Assembly: GCA_019915015.1 (NCBI GenBank)
Contig: JAHBBC010000024.1
Location: 310,001-374,000, forward strand
Length of the DNA: 64,000 bases
From: Auriscalpium vulgare
Taxonomy: Eukaryota > Basidiomycota > Agaricomycetes > Russulales > Auriscalpiaceae
Direction: 5' to 3'
Shown: in pieces, positions 44,522-56,367 of the stretch
Position numbering within the stretch: the first letter of the stretch is position 1
How the letters are laid out: each line of letters starts with the position of its first letter
The notes under the pieces: generated by a model
Databases searched by the model: none
The model's input: the letters and a program-made list of their open reading frames with translations, nothing else
Told to the model about the DNA's origin: nothing
Program-made: the position numbers and the translations under genes

Positions 44522-46503
44522 ATGAAGTCCACTCTCATGCTGATCTCCTTCCTCACCCTCGCATACGGCGCACCTCACTCTCGGGACTTGCTCGTACACG
44601 AGCGCCGCGACGATGTTCCACATGGGTTCACGCACAAGGGGCCCGCACCGCCCGACCAGACGCTCAGCCTCCGCCTCGCGCTCGCACACACCGACGTCGG
44701 CGGCCTCCAAGACGCCTTATACGACGTTAGCACACCTGGGAGTGCGAACTACGGCCGGCACCTCTCAAAAGAGGATTTGGCGAAGTACGTCGCCCCGACA
44801 CCGGAGAGCGCGGCCGCCGTCACGTCGTGGCTGTCGGAAAACGGGCTCGGCGCGACGGTACTGTCTCCTACGGGCGACTGGATCAGCATTGAGACAACTG
44901 TGGCTAAGGCGAACGAGCTTTTCGACACGCAATTTTCGAAGTTTGTGCATGCCTCCGGGAAGGAGACGGTTCGCACTCTGTCTTATTCGATTCCCGCTTC
45001 GCTCAAGAGCCACCTCGACCTTGTTCACCCTACCGTCACGTTCCCGAACATCGAGCTTTCAAACGTGCCTTTGGCTTCTGTGCCTTTGCCACTGTCTGCC
45101 CGTGAGCCGTCGAGCGACACGGCGCCGCCATCGTGCAATAACTATATTACTCCGAAGTGTCTTCAAGAGCTATACGGGATTCCATCGACACCTGCTACCC
45201 AAGATGGAAACCAGCTCTATGTTACAGGGTTGGAACAGAATTACGCTAACCGCGCTGACTTGCGGGTAACCTCTTTGCCCTTGGTGATCATGTCTGCCCT
45301 GCTCACCCGCCCCCCTTCATAGGCGTTCTTGACGCAGTCTCGTCCCGACATGTCACCCAACACTACTTTCGCATTCCAGAGCCTTGACGGCGGCCAGGAT
45401 TCTCAGAACATCAGCGAAGCTAGTGGCGAGGCGGTATTTATAATCCGATAATTATGTCTGATGCATCTCACAAGCTGTCTTGCAGGATCTTGACGTACAG
45501 TACACGGTTGGCGTTGCCACTGGCGTGCCTGTGACCTTCATCTCCGTGGGAAATGTTCAAGATGGAGACGCAAATAACTTGATTGACCTTACGAACAAAC
45601 TACTGTCTCAAGAGAAGGTCCCTCAAGTGCTGACTACAAGTTACGGCGACAATGAACACAACATATCAAGGCCGTTAGCTGAGTGAGTATCTGTATATAA
45701 TTGTTCTACTCTTGCTTATGCACCCTCAGAAAACTTTGCAACGCATTTGCTCAGCTCGGCGCTCGCGGCACGTCGGTCCTGTTCGGATCTGGCGATGGCG
45801 GAGTCTCTGGTATCCAGCCGGGCCAGTGCAGGCGCTTCGTGCCCACGTTTCCCGCAACCTGCCCATTGTACGCATGTGTTCATCGCATTCGCGGTGAAGC
45901 CTTGCTGATGCAAAGCTAATAGCATCACGGCCGTCGGCGGCACGAGGCTTATCAGCCCTATAGAGGTTGCCGCCAACCTGTCTTCCGGCGGCTTTTCGAA
46001 CTATTTCAGCACGCCTTCGTACCAGGTCGCGGCTAAGCAGGCGTATCTCGCCAATGTCGGCAAGACCAAGCTCGGCAAGTCGCTGAGAGGCCGGTACAAC
46101 GCGAGCGGGCGCGGGTACCCCGACGTGTCTGCCATCGCGGAGTCCGTGCTGATTGTGACGCAGGGGGAGTCGGGCCTTATAAGGGGCACATCCTGCTCGT
46201 CACCGATTTTCGCTAGCGTTGTCGCGCTGCTCAATGATGGCCTACTCGCCGCTAACAAGACGCCGCTGGGCTTCCTGAACCCACTGTTGTACTCGGAGGC
46301 GGGTATGGCTACACTCACGGACATCAAGTCAGGGAACAATCCCGGATGCGGGACAAAAGGCTTCTCCGCTGTTGCTGGCTGGGATCCTGTGAGTAAATCT
46401 ATTAGTCTCTTGAGTAACTTTCATTGAAGAGCTTACTTCTATGCAGGTAACTGGTTTGGGCTCACCGATATATTCGAAGATGGCTTCGGCGTTGGGGTTG
46501 TGA
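44522..46503 (+). CDS. Sedolisin-family serine-carboxyl protease (tripeptidyl-peptidase type)
   Basis: ATG at 44522 (MKSTLMLISFLTLAYGAPHS) with signal peptide. A pro-kumamolisin propeptide follows (PPDQTLSLRLALAHTDVGGL, SANYGRHLSKEDLAKYVAPT). The mature S53 domain begins near CNNYITPKCLQELYGI. The catalytic Glu/Asp pair lies in ISEASGEADLDVQYTVG (joined across an intron near 45434-45484). GDGGVSG and SSGGFSNYF follow, and the catalytic Ser is in RGTSCSSPIFAS (about 46190). The last exon gives VTGLGSPIYSKMASALGL and stop 46501-46503. At least six introns. The enzyme is secreted, autoactivated at acid pH in known relatives, and releases N-terminal peptides. No defects seen. Confidence 0.9.
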
Positions 46504-47001
46504 ATGCAGTTATGGTAGTAAGCAGTGTACGATGTGGTTACATGGCAGCGGGCCATACTTGGGTCCATCGCAGACAGAACGCACGAAAGTCTCATGAATC
46601 CAAGTCCGAGTTGTACGTGAAGAGTTTGTTACTAGATTTGCATCCCCCACTGGCTGCTATGCAATCTATTACGCAGTAGTCGCTTTCTCACAAATTCTCA
46701 GCTCGGTTAACTGTGCTACATAGCGACAGTGTTACTTGCCCTGTGAACACGATGAGTCGGCCTCAGGCTTGACTCGCAATGACATGCCCGCGCGATCGGC
46801 CGACGGTGCGGTCATACTGTCGACGGAAACTCGGGGCTCGCAGCCAGAGGCTACCTACTACTAACACGTGTGGAAACGCTCAAAAAGAAAGAAGGACTTG
46901 GCTGATGAGTGCATGCCGCAGAATTGCAGAAGTGGCGAGCATATTTTATGAGTATGGGTGACGTGTTCAGTTGGTATATGTTCATAGTATCTTACAGGCA
47001 A
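46504..47001. other. Intergenic region before tRNA-Met
   Basis: About 500 bases with no gene seen. Confidence 0.4.
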
Positions 47002-47104
47002 TGCTTGGTTGGCTCAGCTGGTTAGAGCGCCGGTCTCATACTTCTATGAGTGAGCAGCTGCTTGCGTAATCCGGAGATCACCAGTTCGATCCTGGTACCG
47101 AGCA
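47002..47104 (+). tRNA. tRNA-Met (CAT), elongator type, with 28-nt intron
   Basis: Acceptor stem TGCTTGG pairs with CCGAGCA (one G-T pair). The D arm is GCTC-AGCTGGTTA-GAGC. The anticodon arm is CCGGT-CTCATAA-TCCGG, with the T-T mismatch at the stem base common in elongator tRNA-Met. The T arm is CCAGTTCGATCCTGG region. The intron occupies 47041-47068, in the canonical place one base after the anticodon. B box GTTCGATCC and A box TGGCTCAGCTGG are intact. A T-run at 47132-47140 could be the Pol III terminator. Confidence 0.93.
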
Positions 47105-47363
47105 TACATTTCTTCTTCTGTGCATTTTTCCTGTTATTTTTTTCCTGTCGTCTCGATGGCCACATTTTGCTTCCTTGCCGATGCCTACCCCCCCCCCCCC
47201 CCCCCCCCCCTATGCATCGCGCACTTATTCGCATATGGTTCAGTCGTCGTAACTACTACAGGTACTTTGCCACGAGGCCAACACAGTAACTTTCAAACTC
47301 AAACTCAAACCCGCCCTCGCCCATAGTCAGTCTTTGAATAGCTATTTGACGCTCGAAACGCGC
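47105..47363. other. tRNA 3' flank with poly-C tract
   Basis: After the T-run, an uninterrupted run of 23 C lies at 47188-47210. No gene is seen. The minus-strand reading of the tract would give poly-Gly and is rejected as coding. Confidence 0.5.
47188..47210 (+). repeat. Homopolymer C tract
   Basis: Twenty-three consecutive C. Such runs are prone to assembly length error. Confidence 0.9.
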
Positions 47364-47900
47364 CTAGATCTGAGCTTCTTCCTGTCGCTTCTTATCCAGC
47401 GCATGGCTCACTTCAAACTGCGCCTGCAGCTGAGCTTGCCATGCTTCGAACTGCGCCTGCAGCTGAAGCTTGCAACGCTTCGAACTGCGCCAGACGCGAC
47501 TCGTAGTCGACGAGCAACACCTCATACCGGGCGACGTCGTTGCCCACGCGGAGCGCGTGCATCCTCGCCTTGAACTCCTCGGGGTTACATGGCAGAGGCA
47601 CACTGAAGTCGCCCGCGAACAGGCGCTTGTCCGAGTCGTCGCGAGGCTGGGGGCATCATTAGGACGGGAGGTGGAAAGTTAAAGGACGACGCACGTGAAC
47701 CTTAATTGCATCAAAGGAGAGGAAGGACGATCTAAGCCAGCGCCCTCTTCCCCGCTATCCCCGCCGTCCTCTCCACGTCCTCCAGCAGCATCAACCTCTG
47801 GCGACCCACTAGTCTCTGTGGCTGACCTTAATACACAGAAGACAGTCGTTCTGTTCTGTAGCGACCCACCATCACCGGCTTCGCGGCCCTCAGATGCATA
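47364..47900 (-). other. Possible small minus-strand gene with Gln/Ala repeats
   Basis: Two frames compete. A likely intron (GTGCGTCG...CCCCCAG, about 47650-47696) would join an acidic Gly-rich exon (DAAGGRGEDGGDSGEE) to either PRDDSDKRLFAGDFSVPLPC or an alternative frame. A ~34-base unit (CTTCGAACTGCGCCTGCAGC) is repeated about three times at 47405-47490, giving LQLQAQFEAWQAQLQAQFE in one frame, a plausible coiled coil. I cannot settle the reading frame, and no family is recognised. Confidence 0.25.
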
Positions 47901-48008
47901 ATGTCGGGCCCGAGTGGTCTCAGGGGCACGATGATGATACGTCAAGAAGCATGCAATGTTTTGCATTCGTAACCCGTGCGATTCGGCCTGTATATCATGC
48001 AAAAATGT

Positions 48009-50218
48009 CTATGAAGAGCACATCGGGGACATCCACTGCCTGCACGTAGCAAGAGCACTCTGCAAACCAGATGTAATCAGCATGGAAGAGCACCAGAGAA
48101 CGCAATCTCACTTTCGAGAACCCCAGGACATCTCTGATATCGTCCATCACAAGGCTCGCCATCAGCTCCGTCGTACCAAACACATCTTCTTGGTTCGCAG
48201 ACACCGTGCTCCAGCTAGACGACTCGAAAGTAGAACAAGGGCGCGCAACGTGGCAGCGACACGTGCACGCCGATGGGCAGCCTGTTTCTCCAGCGGCCCT
48301 CCGCCGAAGCACGCGCGTCATCGCTGCCTCCAGAGCCGTCGCTGTCAGAACCGACACCGCAAACCTGAACACGTCGGGCTCTTGGCGTCCATTAAGCGCG
48401 TTATCAGTCGACGGATGTGCATGGCCACCGGAATACGGGACCCACCGCATACGGCACCAAGGAGCAGTTTCCACGTCTCGTCGACGACGCGAGACCATCC
48501 GCGGTCGAAGCTGAGCAGCTTGCGGAGGGTCGGCAGGCAGGCGTAGAGCTCATCAAGGTAGGCTTGGGGCGTCGGTGTGCTCAGGTTGTACGAGAAGGCG
48601 GCGAGGATGTCGCGTTGAGCCGCCTAAAGTGACGCTGGGTTAGGGGAAGTATAGCCAGCGGGACTGTGGCTACGTGCCTCGAGGTGATGGCGATTCATCT
48701 CATGATTGTGCGGTGTCAGAACCATGAAGTCGCGTGCGAAAACGGGTCGAAACGGCGGCAGCGTGTCGCATTGTAACTGCAAAACGTCAGAAAATAGACG
48801 ATAGCAGTGTATTGAGAGACATACCTTCACACTGAGCGCGATGGCGGCAACAGCAAAGTCCCATACTATTATGCGCTGCCCTTCGTCCAATTCAGCCTGA
48901 TCAGTCGGATCGAGACCAGCGTCTGGAGTATCGTGTTTAGCGACCACAAGCAGAAAGCGACCAAAGAAGTATGCCGCCAGGAAGCGAGTGTCGGGGTGTC
49001 GCATGAGCACGCGGTACAAGTCGCCACTGTAGACCGGAGGTTTCTTCGAAGAGACATCGTCGACAGGTGGGACAACCTATTGGTAAGTATCAGTAATATG
49101 CTCCGAGGGCGACTACTGGATAGTACTGTGACAATCCAATGGATAGCCTTCGCGCGGAGGTCGTCCTTGACATCCGTGTCATATCCTCGCCCGAAGTACT
49201 CCGCGCAGTCCGCCTCGCTCGTGATGTCGGCTTCAGACAGTTGGGAGCAAGGCTCGGAGTCACTGTCGTTCGTTGAAGACGCTGTGAACGAGCCGAGTAT
49301 CGGTGAATCAGGACATCCCAAGCCCGAATCCTTCCGCAGCAGTAGCCGCAGTCGGCGTTCAGCGGCATCTTCATCGCACATCGGTACCAGATGCGTCAGA
49401 GCAACGTCTTGAAAGGGCAAAGGACAGAGAGGAGCAGGCGACGAGGGCTCGGTAGGCACGTGAGACAAGGAAAGGTCGAAGTCGTCGGAGCAGAAGTGGG
49501 ACGGTGTAGTATTTTCAAAGTCAAGAGGACCTGAGGACATGAATGTATGCGCCTTGTGATCTTGTTGGCGAGCTGAGGAGGGAGTATCGATGACCGAGGC
49601 ATCAGAGCGGAGAGACCGGGCCTTGCGTAGTGTTGCTGGCGAGCGCAGGTAGAGCATCTGGGGAGAAGACGGTCCTGGTAGACGTGCCCTCTTCGCCTCG
49701 ACGTCGTTACTTCCTGTTCGCCCGCGTTTTTTAGATATAAACGGAGGGGAACTGTCGACTTTGCATGCGTCGACTGAGGTATATGCGAATGGGTTGCCAG
49801 TCGAACTCGCGCGCGTCGACAGAAACGAGGCTTGGGATGGCGACATAGTGCTACCGTTGTCAGCATGACGTTGATTATCGAGAGATACCGTCTTGCAGGG
49901 CAGGGAGAAGTGGGAGGGCACCGCGCAGTCGGACGACGAAGGAGAGAGGACGACATGGCAGGACTTCTTGGCGACGACGCGTTCGAGGCGATTTGTGAGG
50001 TCTTCGGCGAAAGCAGATGACGGGGCAGGCCTCAGAGCGGATGTTTTCTTCCTTTCGCGCAAGAGAGGCGTCTGGATGAGATGGTCTCGCTCTGGGGCAG
50101 GCGAAGAACTCGGAAGGCTCGAGGGTGCAAATGACATCCCGGGAGTGCTTGAAGTCGGTGGGTCGCCAATGTGAGCCAGGTCATTGCCAGGCGACGAGCA
50201 GGAGGAGTGAAAAGACAT
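48009..50218 (-). CDS. Cyclin-like domain protein
   Basis: The ATG at 50216-50218 opens MSFHSSCSSPGNDLAHIGDP. A ~380-residue Ser/Pro-rich, low-complexity N-terminal region contains possible nuclear signals (KKRGRTGS, EAKRARLP) and proline-directed Ser/Thr sites. The C-terminal half splices through introns near 49082, 48825 and 48640 into a helical cyclin-box-like region: LYRVLMRHPDTRFLAAYFFG, IIVWDFAVAAIALSVK, LPPFRPVFARDFMVLTPHNH, HLEAAQRDILAAFSYNLSTP, then FRFAVSVLTATALEAAM and a last exon ending SPMCSS. The alternation of a conserved Asp/Glu-rich helix and 'ALSVK' fits fungal cyclin N-domain proteins. A cell-cycle role and a CDK partner are inferred. Assignment as a divergent cyclin is by pattern only. 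Confidence 0.65.
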
Positions 50219-51423
50219 TACCTTGCCCTGGCAAGGTCTCTCACAACCCGTAATTGGCTCAGGCACATTTCACACTTTCCCAGCCTCTCTCTGCTTCTTC
50301 CGTATTGCTGCGCTGGACTGCTACGATTAAAAATATACCGCCTCCCTCGAATTGGGCAAGGTAGCTGCCGCGCGTAGCGGCGCTTTTCGAGTTTGAAAGT
50401 TGGATGGAATGAGGGTGAGTTGGGTGGTGGGTTGTGTGCCAGAGGCAGCCTGAGAGCCCGCGTGGTGACATAATCCGCGTATGTTACTCGCTTTCAATCG
50501 CTTTAGTTTCAAGTTTGCGCTACGATGGTTTCTGGTTACCTCCCATGACTGTACATCCTTCCGTGCTCCCTCTTGTTAACTGTGCACTACTCGGACTTCG
50601 CTGCTCGCGTAACTGCTGTTAGCGCCGGCGCCTATGTCTGCGCTCGCGTTCCCACCGACTCCGAGTCCCACCAGCTCCGACTTGGAGTCCCAGGCTTCGC
50701 TCAAGCGCGCACTCACCAAACACCTCGGGCTCATTATCAATATTGCTATCCTCTCTCCCCATAGAGGTGTTTCCTTGTTCAACAGCGTGTCTTCAAGTCG
50801 CTTGGTGCGTCACGTGTTAGTCCAAGTCCCAGTTTCATGCTGACGAAGTTTGTCGCGATCTCAAGGACATCATCTATGCATCCTTCGTTCTGCAGGTACA
50901 GCTGTGCGATAGATGAATAAACGGTCTTTTCGGACCACCTGCGAGCCTCTGCGAGCCTTCTCACTCAAGCTCGACACCAGTCCGCGTACTTGATGGGGAC
51001 ACCCAACTCTTCCCAACTCTTGCTAAGCTTCTCCGGAAGTTCCTCATTTTTGGCCCCTCTGGAAATACCCGGTCTACGCAAGCCGGGAGGAGCAGAAGGT
51101 GCGTGTCCTGATCTTGCTCGCACCCGCTCCGAACCAAACTCGTGCAGAATACCAAAGTGAGAATATGCGCAGATACCTAGGGAGACTGCAACAGAATACT
51201 TTCGAGACTTCCGATTCGAGTGGCCGACAACCCGACTTGTGCGCCGGCACATCTATAAACCTGATCAACTGCGGCACCCCGGCAACTGCCTCGGTCTGCG
51301 TAAACAATGGCCGAGCCGCCCCGACGGTACGCGTTATATTGGTAATCGCTCCCTTGCCCTGATTAATTTCATACAAAAGGGCATCGCTGTAGTGGACCGG
51401 AGTGAATCCCTGCACCCATAAAC
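50219..51423. other. Intergenic region, cyclin-like gene to MFS gene
   Basis: About 1.2 kb. A plus-strand frame from 50634 (MSALAFPPTPSPTSSDLESQ, then KRALTKHLGLIINIA) with a possible splice to DIIYASFVLQVQLC near 50868 looks mildly coding-like but has no recognised domain, so it is left uncalled. A minus-strand set at 50961-51415 is unsupported. Confidence 0.3.
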
Positions 51424-52868
51424 ATGTCCACCGGGTCGCTTTCTGATCAGGATCGTAAAGAGCCGGAGAAGTCGGCCGTCGAGGACCAGCGACGGGACAG
51501 CATCGAGGATCAAAACGATGCCGCGGTCCCGCCGCTACAGGACCGGCCTCCGGATGGCGGGTTCGTAGCGTGGTTGCAGGTATTCTCTAGCTTTTTCATC
51601 TTGGTGAACACCTGGTAATATGGAACGATTCAATTGCGTCAAGTCGTTCTCTTTTTTCTAATTGCTTCTTAACTCGTTTTCAGGGGGATTGTGAACACGT
51701 ACGGTGCTTTCCAGACGTACTACGAAACGGGCCTACTCAACAACAAATCGCCGTCGGCTATATCATGGATTGGATCCATGCAGGGCTTCCTCCTGCTGTT
51801 CGTTGGCTTCCTCACAGGGCCCATATTCGATGCGGGCTACCTGAAGACCCTCCTTCTCGTCGGCTCTTTCCTCATCGTCTTTGGCCTAATGATGACAAGC
51901 CTGGCCACGGAATATTACCAGATCTTCTTGGCCCAGGGCGTCGCCATCGGCCTGGGTGCAGGTTGTCTTTTTGTTCCCAGCGTCGCGGTACTGTCCACGT
52001 ACTTCGTAAAGCGGCGTGCCATGGCAATCGGCCTCAGTGCGAGCGGGAGCAGCGTCGGTAAGCTCGCATTTACATGGCGCGAATAACCTGAGAACTGAGT
52101 TTCCTGCTAGGGGGGCTCATCTATCCCATCGTATTCCACCGGCTCGTTCCACAGGTCGGGTTCCCGTGGGCCACGCGCACTCTCGGGTTCATCTCGTTCG
52201 GCACGCTTGCTATCAGCTACATCACTATCCGACGCCGCGTTTCTCCTCCCGCCAAGCGGAAGCTCTTCGACTGGACGGCACTCAGAGAGGCGCCATTCAT
52301 GTTGTTCACATTGGGCAACTTCTTCGTGTTCACGGGCGTTTACATTCCCTTCTACTTCATCAGCGCTTATGCCCTCAAGAAAACCGGCGCCAGCGATGAC
52401 CGCGCGTTCTACCTCGTCCCTATTCTCAACGCAGCGTCGATATTCGGGCGCATCATTCCAAACATCATCGCCGACAAAACGGGGTCCTTGAACGCGCTCA
52501 TCCCCTGCGCGTTCATATGCTCGATCCTCGCCTACTCGTGGATCAGTATCCACACGAATGGCGGTTTGCTCGTCTTCGCCATCCTATACGGATTCTTCTC
52601 CGGCACGATGGTGTCGCTTAGCCCGTCTGTGCTCGTCGGCCTGAGCCCCGATCCGAAGTTCGTCGGCACGCGCGTGGGCATGAGCTTCAGCATCGCGGGC
52701 CTAGGCATCCTCATCGGCAATCCGGTCGCGGGCGCGCTTCTCAACATCGGGGAAGGCAAATTCGTCCATGCTCAGGTGTTTGGCGCAACGATCACGATGG
52801 CGGGGGCGATTTGTATAGTGGCTTCGAGGGTCGCGAAGGTTGGGTATTCGCTGAGAGTCAAGGCATAA
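51424..52868 (+). CDS. MFS transporter, monocarboxylate-porter type
   Basis: ATG at 51424 (MSTGSLSDQDRKEPEKSAVE). An acidic N-terminus leads to PPDGGFVAWLQVFSSFFILV, the hallmark start of fungal monocarboxylate-type (SLC16-like) porters. Intron 1 (about 51616-51683) splices into GIVNTYGAFQTYYETGLL. Intron 2 (about 52057-52110) joins SASGSSVG to GLIYPIVFHRLVPQ. TM helices are clear on both sides of a short central loop (IRRRVSPPAKRKLFDWTALR). The C-terminal half contains ASIFGRIIPNIIADKTG and GTMVSLSPSVLVGL, ending SRVAKVGYSLRVKA. Substrate could be monocarboxylates, riboflavin or secondary metabolites. It appears complete. Confidence 0.87.
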
Positions 52869-53216
52869 GGCGCCGGGGATGGATGCCAGCAGCGATGACC
52901 TTCCATCCACTTCTTCGTCGCCTCTTTCACTTTCCGTACTTGATAGTTGATATGCCAGCAGCATGTCGATACCCTAGCATGGGGTTAGGGGCGGCAGCGG
53001 AGAGACTCTGAGAGTGAGACCATCCAGCTCCTCCGATATTCGATTGTACCAGTTACGCTTAATACTACACATCATAGACCCTCGCGCTCTCGACATCCCC
53101 CGGTTTCGCCTGTCAGGTTATGCAGCTGTCGAGGAACGTTCATCGACATAGCGCGCGTTGTGACTCCCGCCTGCGGCCTCGCTGAAGTTTTTTCCGCCCG
53201 CGTACAAGTGGCTCAG
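52869..53216. other. Short intergenic region
   Basis: About 350 bases, no gene seen. It should hold the terminator of the MFS gene and the promoter of the F-box gene. Confidence 0.4.
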
Positions 53217-54749
53217 ATGGTATGGGACCTCTCCTTCCTTCGCACTCTTTCTGAACAGATGCGCCAGACACCGCAAACGGTGATCCAAGACCTCCCCGTC
53301 GAAACTCTGCGCGAAATCTTTCAATACCTCCCACTCTTCCCCCGGGACCGCCTCGTCGCCCGCCCATATACCGAAACCTCTGACCCCTCTTATTAAATCG
53401 ACGGCGCGACGCCGGAATGGGTTCCCAAATGGAGCGCACCAGGACTAGCCATCTACCACGTCTGTCGGCACTGGCGTGCGATAGTGCACGACTTTGCGGC
53501 CCTATGGGCAACCATCCCACTGCGCAGCGCACCATTGACCCAACTCGCGCTTACCCGCTCCAAGTCCGAGTCCCTTTTTATCGACATTGACATTGGCCTG
53601 CTCGAATGGCCGGCATACCACAACTTGGCGAGGACGATGATTTCGTATCTGCCGCGGACCCGAGCGCTCTCGCTCGCTGTGCGGCGCGCCCACAGGAATA
53701 ACAGCGCATTAGCGTGCGTGTTCGTCAAGGTCTTCGTAAGCTTCTTGGAGGACCTCCCCATGCCTGCGCTCGAGTCATTCGAGTTGCGAGACTACCAGAT
53801 CCAGGACTGGCGTCTTTCTGACAACATCTTCCAAGGCGTTATTCCGCGGCTCCGCGAACTGCACCTGTCCAGGACACTGTCCACGACATCCTGCCTTTTG
53901 TCCGCTCCACTCGTCGTCTTCAACTTGACAGAAGGGTCCATCAGCACTCCCCCTCCTGATGGCATGGAGAGCGAGGACGAGGACGAAGATGTCCGCAATA
54001 CGCGACACCACTATGTCTACCTCAAGCACGCGCTCGACGATTTTTCCCACTTGCGCGAGCTGCAGTTGTGCAGCACGTTCAACGCCTTCCCTCCGTACAA
54101 TCCCGCGGATGAGGCCATGCCCGCCGTCCGTTTGCCCTTTCTCGAAATCCTCATGATCCGCGCCGATATCCCGGAGGTCGCACACCTCCTACGCATTATA
54201 TCCGTGCCAGCGCACGTCGACCTCCACCTAATGTGTCACACTCGCCTGGGGCTCAGCCACTCAGGCAATCCTGGGAACCTAAGCAAGTTTAAGAACGTCC
54301 TGTCCATCGTCGGGGACATGCTTCGTGCGTACGTGCGGACCGTCGCCATTGCTGGATTGACATTTCGGCACCTTAATGTCCGCGCGGTCGGTCGCCGTAG
54401 TACTATGTCGAAGCTAGGCACCGACTCGTACCTGGAAATCACCGAATCGAACCCGAACCCGCACGGTCCCTTCACATATGTCTTGACCACACCTCGTTTC
54501 CGGCTGACAATCATGCGGCCCTCTGGATTGTTCTCTTTTGACGAGGTCCTCGCCATACTAGCGCACATCCCCGACGTAAGGAGCGTGGAGGCGTTTGAGG
54601 CATTGGGGATAAATACACCGTGGGGCAAGGACATCGCGGATCCCGGCGTGGCTGCGAAGTGGGTGGCGGCGCTCGTGCCTAGACGCAAGCATAATCCCGA
54701 CGACCTCCTTCCTGCAGAGTCTCCAGTGCCTCCATCCCCCCATGTTTGA
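53217..54749 (+). pseudogene. F-box protein gene with in-frame stop
   Basis: ATG at 53217 (MVWDLSFLRTLSEQMRQTPQ) leads to a clear F-box, IQDLPVETLREIFQYLPLFP. The frame then meets TAA at 53394-53396 (DPSY stop IDGATPEW) and continues without shift: WSAPGLAIYHVCRHWRAIVH, then LRR-like sequence (LPRLRELHLS, HLRELQLC, LPFLEILMIRADIPEVAHLL) to TGA 54747-54749. The post-stop open frame is over 400 codons with family features such as HVCRHWRAI, so the break is probably recent. No good intron removes the TAA. Alternatives are a sequencing error or a weak-donor intron. F-box proteins recruit substrates to SCF ubiquitin ligases. Confidence 0.75.
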
Positions 54750-56367
54750 GCATGTCGAGGAATGCCGACATAGAGCCTTTGAAGTTCTTGATGGTACCCA
54801 TGCCCACGCGAGGATGTTCTGCGCAGATCTGGCTTACTCCTCTCCCCCTCCCTGGATCGCCGAGCGCATAATGCCTCGCACGCCGAACTGCACCAACCCA
54901 AGCTGGTATTTACTCAAAAGAGTCGGTCATTTGGCGCTCGTGGACCGCGGTTGTGGCCTCGTGGATTGGGCAGGTACACCACCCGGGATCAAGCAAACCT
55001 AGCTGTTGACTATCCAACGCCCTTTAATTGACGTCACGCGCTCAGCAACGGCTTGGAGCTCTCTGGTGATTCAAAAGAAGGATGGTCCCTGCAAGGCCAG
55101 GTCTCAGCCCGGTAATTTTCGCGGACCATCCAACGCCTCTCTCCGTCTGAGTAGGCTCCTCAAGCTTAAATCCGACGACTCCGCGGATGCCGTGTTCCCA
55201 CCCATTGCACCCGAGGCATAACTTCGCCGCGTGGCGCCCGAGCGCCTCATTCATGATTCCAGAGCGTCTACGTATACTCCGATCCGTCCATACGTGCCTC
55301 CCGCTTGTTGTACGAGTCCTCGCGGACCCAACGTTATTTTTTGACAGTGCGCCTATAGAGGGACCACCAAGCCGCTCGCAGCGTCTCCAGAGCCTCCTTG
55401 GACTGTATGGCGTGCGCCGGACCGCCCGAGAGCCAGTTGGCAATGAACACGACGTATACACTATTTTATCAAAACACACAGCAGAGCTACACGATGCGGA
55501 CAAAATTCATCTATACGGTTGGTTCTGAAGTCGCGCTGGAGGGCGCTTGGGGTGAGGTCTGCGCACTTGGAAGTTGTAGTGGGATGCAATTGGTACGTAT
55601 GCGTTTCCGTTCCATTGGGAGTTCTGATCGTGACTGTAGGCAGCTGCATTTCGGTGGTCGGGCTTCGTGGCCTCGTGGCCGACATATTTAGCCTTCGTCA
55701 ACCTATTCAGTACTAGCTCGACTGAGTCGTAACCGCTCTATTACTGGGACCCTTGGCGATCACAGATCCTTGCTACCTCGGCGACATCGAACACGGAGGT
55801 GGCCGTTGTATGAGCGGCACCTAATTATGCTAGGACTGAACAATAGTAACGGGACCTACGAATGTGAATTGAAGGCACGTAATCCGCTGGCGACCGAACA
55901 GCGGCTCTGCTTACACGAAATCCATAGCTCCCCGTGCAGATGACAGGAATTACTGGGGAGTCGCCATTGCTCCCTCGTGCCTGACCCACTTGCGGCACGA
56001 GAGCGCTGAAGGACAATTCGGAAAGCCGCCACCGCAGATTCATGCAGTGGATGGCACCGCATTCCTGAGAATCGATTTTACAGCGAAGTTCTTGCGCCGC
56101 TATCAGCGCTCTTTGCGTACGCGACTGAACGCGTCTCCAAGCGGCCTTTCTTGAAGCCAATTAAGGCCCTGATGCCGTATGCTAATATAAACACCAGCGC
56201 GAGTTCGACTCTGTTCGACTCTCGGCCAGCGGCTGATATGGACTAGCTCCATCATTCTCAGTGCGGACGTGCTTGATCTCCCCGCCTTGAAGTCAGGTAG
56301 CAACTGTGTGACTATGTCGATGCAACCATAAAGGCTTCTATTCTGGTTCACTTGAAGCGAAGGTAAC
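54750..56367. other. Long intergenic region
   Basis: About 1.6 kb with no supported gene. Frames at 55042-55503 (minus) and 55187-55528 (plus) overlap and have no domain. A TATA-like AATATAAAC lies at about 56184-56192, upstream of the DUF6534 gene. Confidence 0.35.

Noticed and set aside
38931..46503. Amidase, MFS exporter and secreted protease as one functional cluster
   Set aside because: They are neighbours, but no shared regulatory motif or pathway link is visible, so adjacency alone was not taken as a cluster.
55042..55528. Overlapping sense and antisense frames of about 110-150 codons
   Set aside because: Neither has a recognisable motif, and the codon pattern gives no preference.
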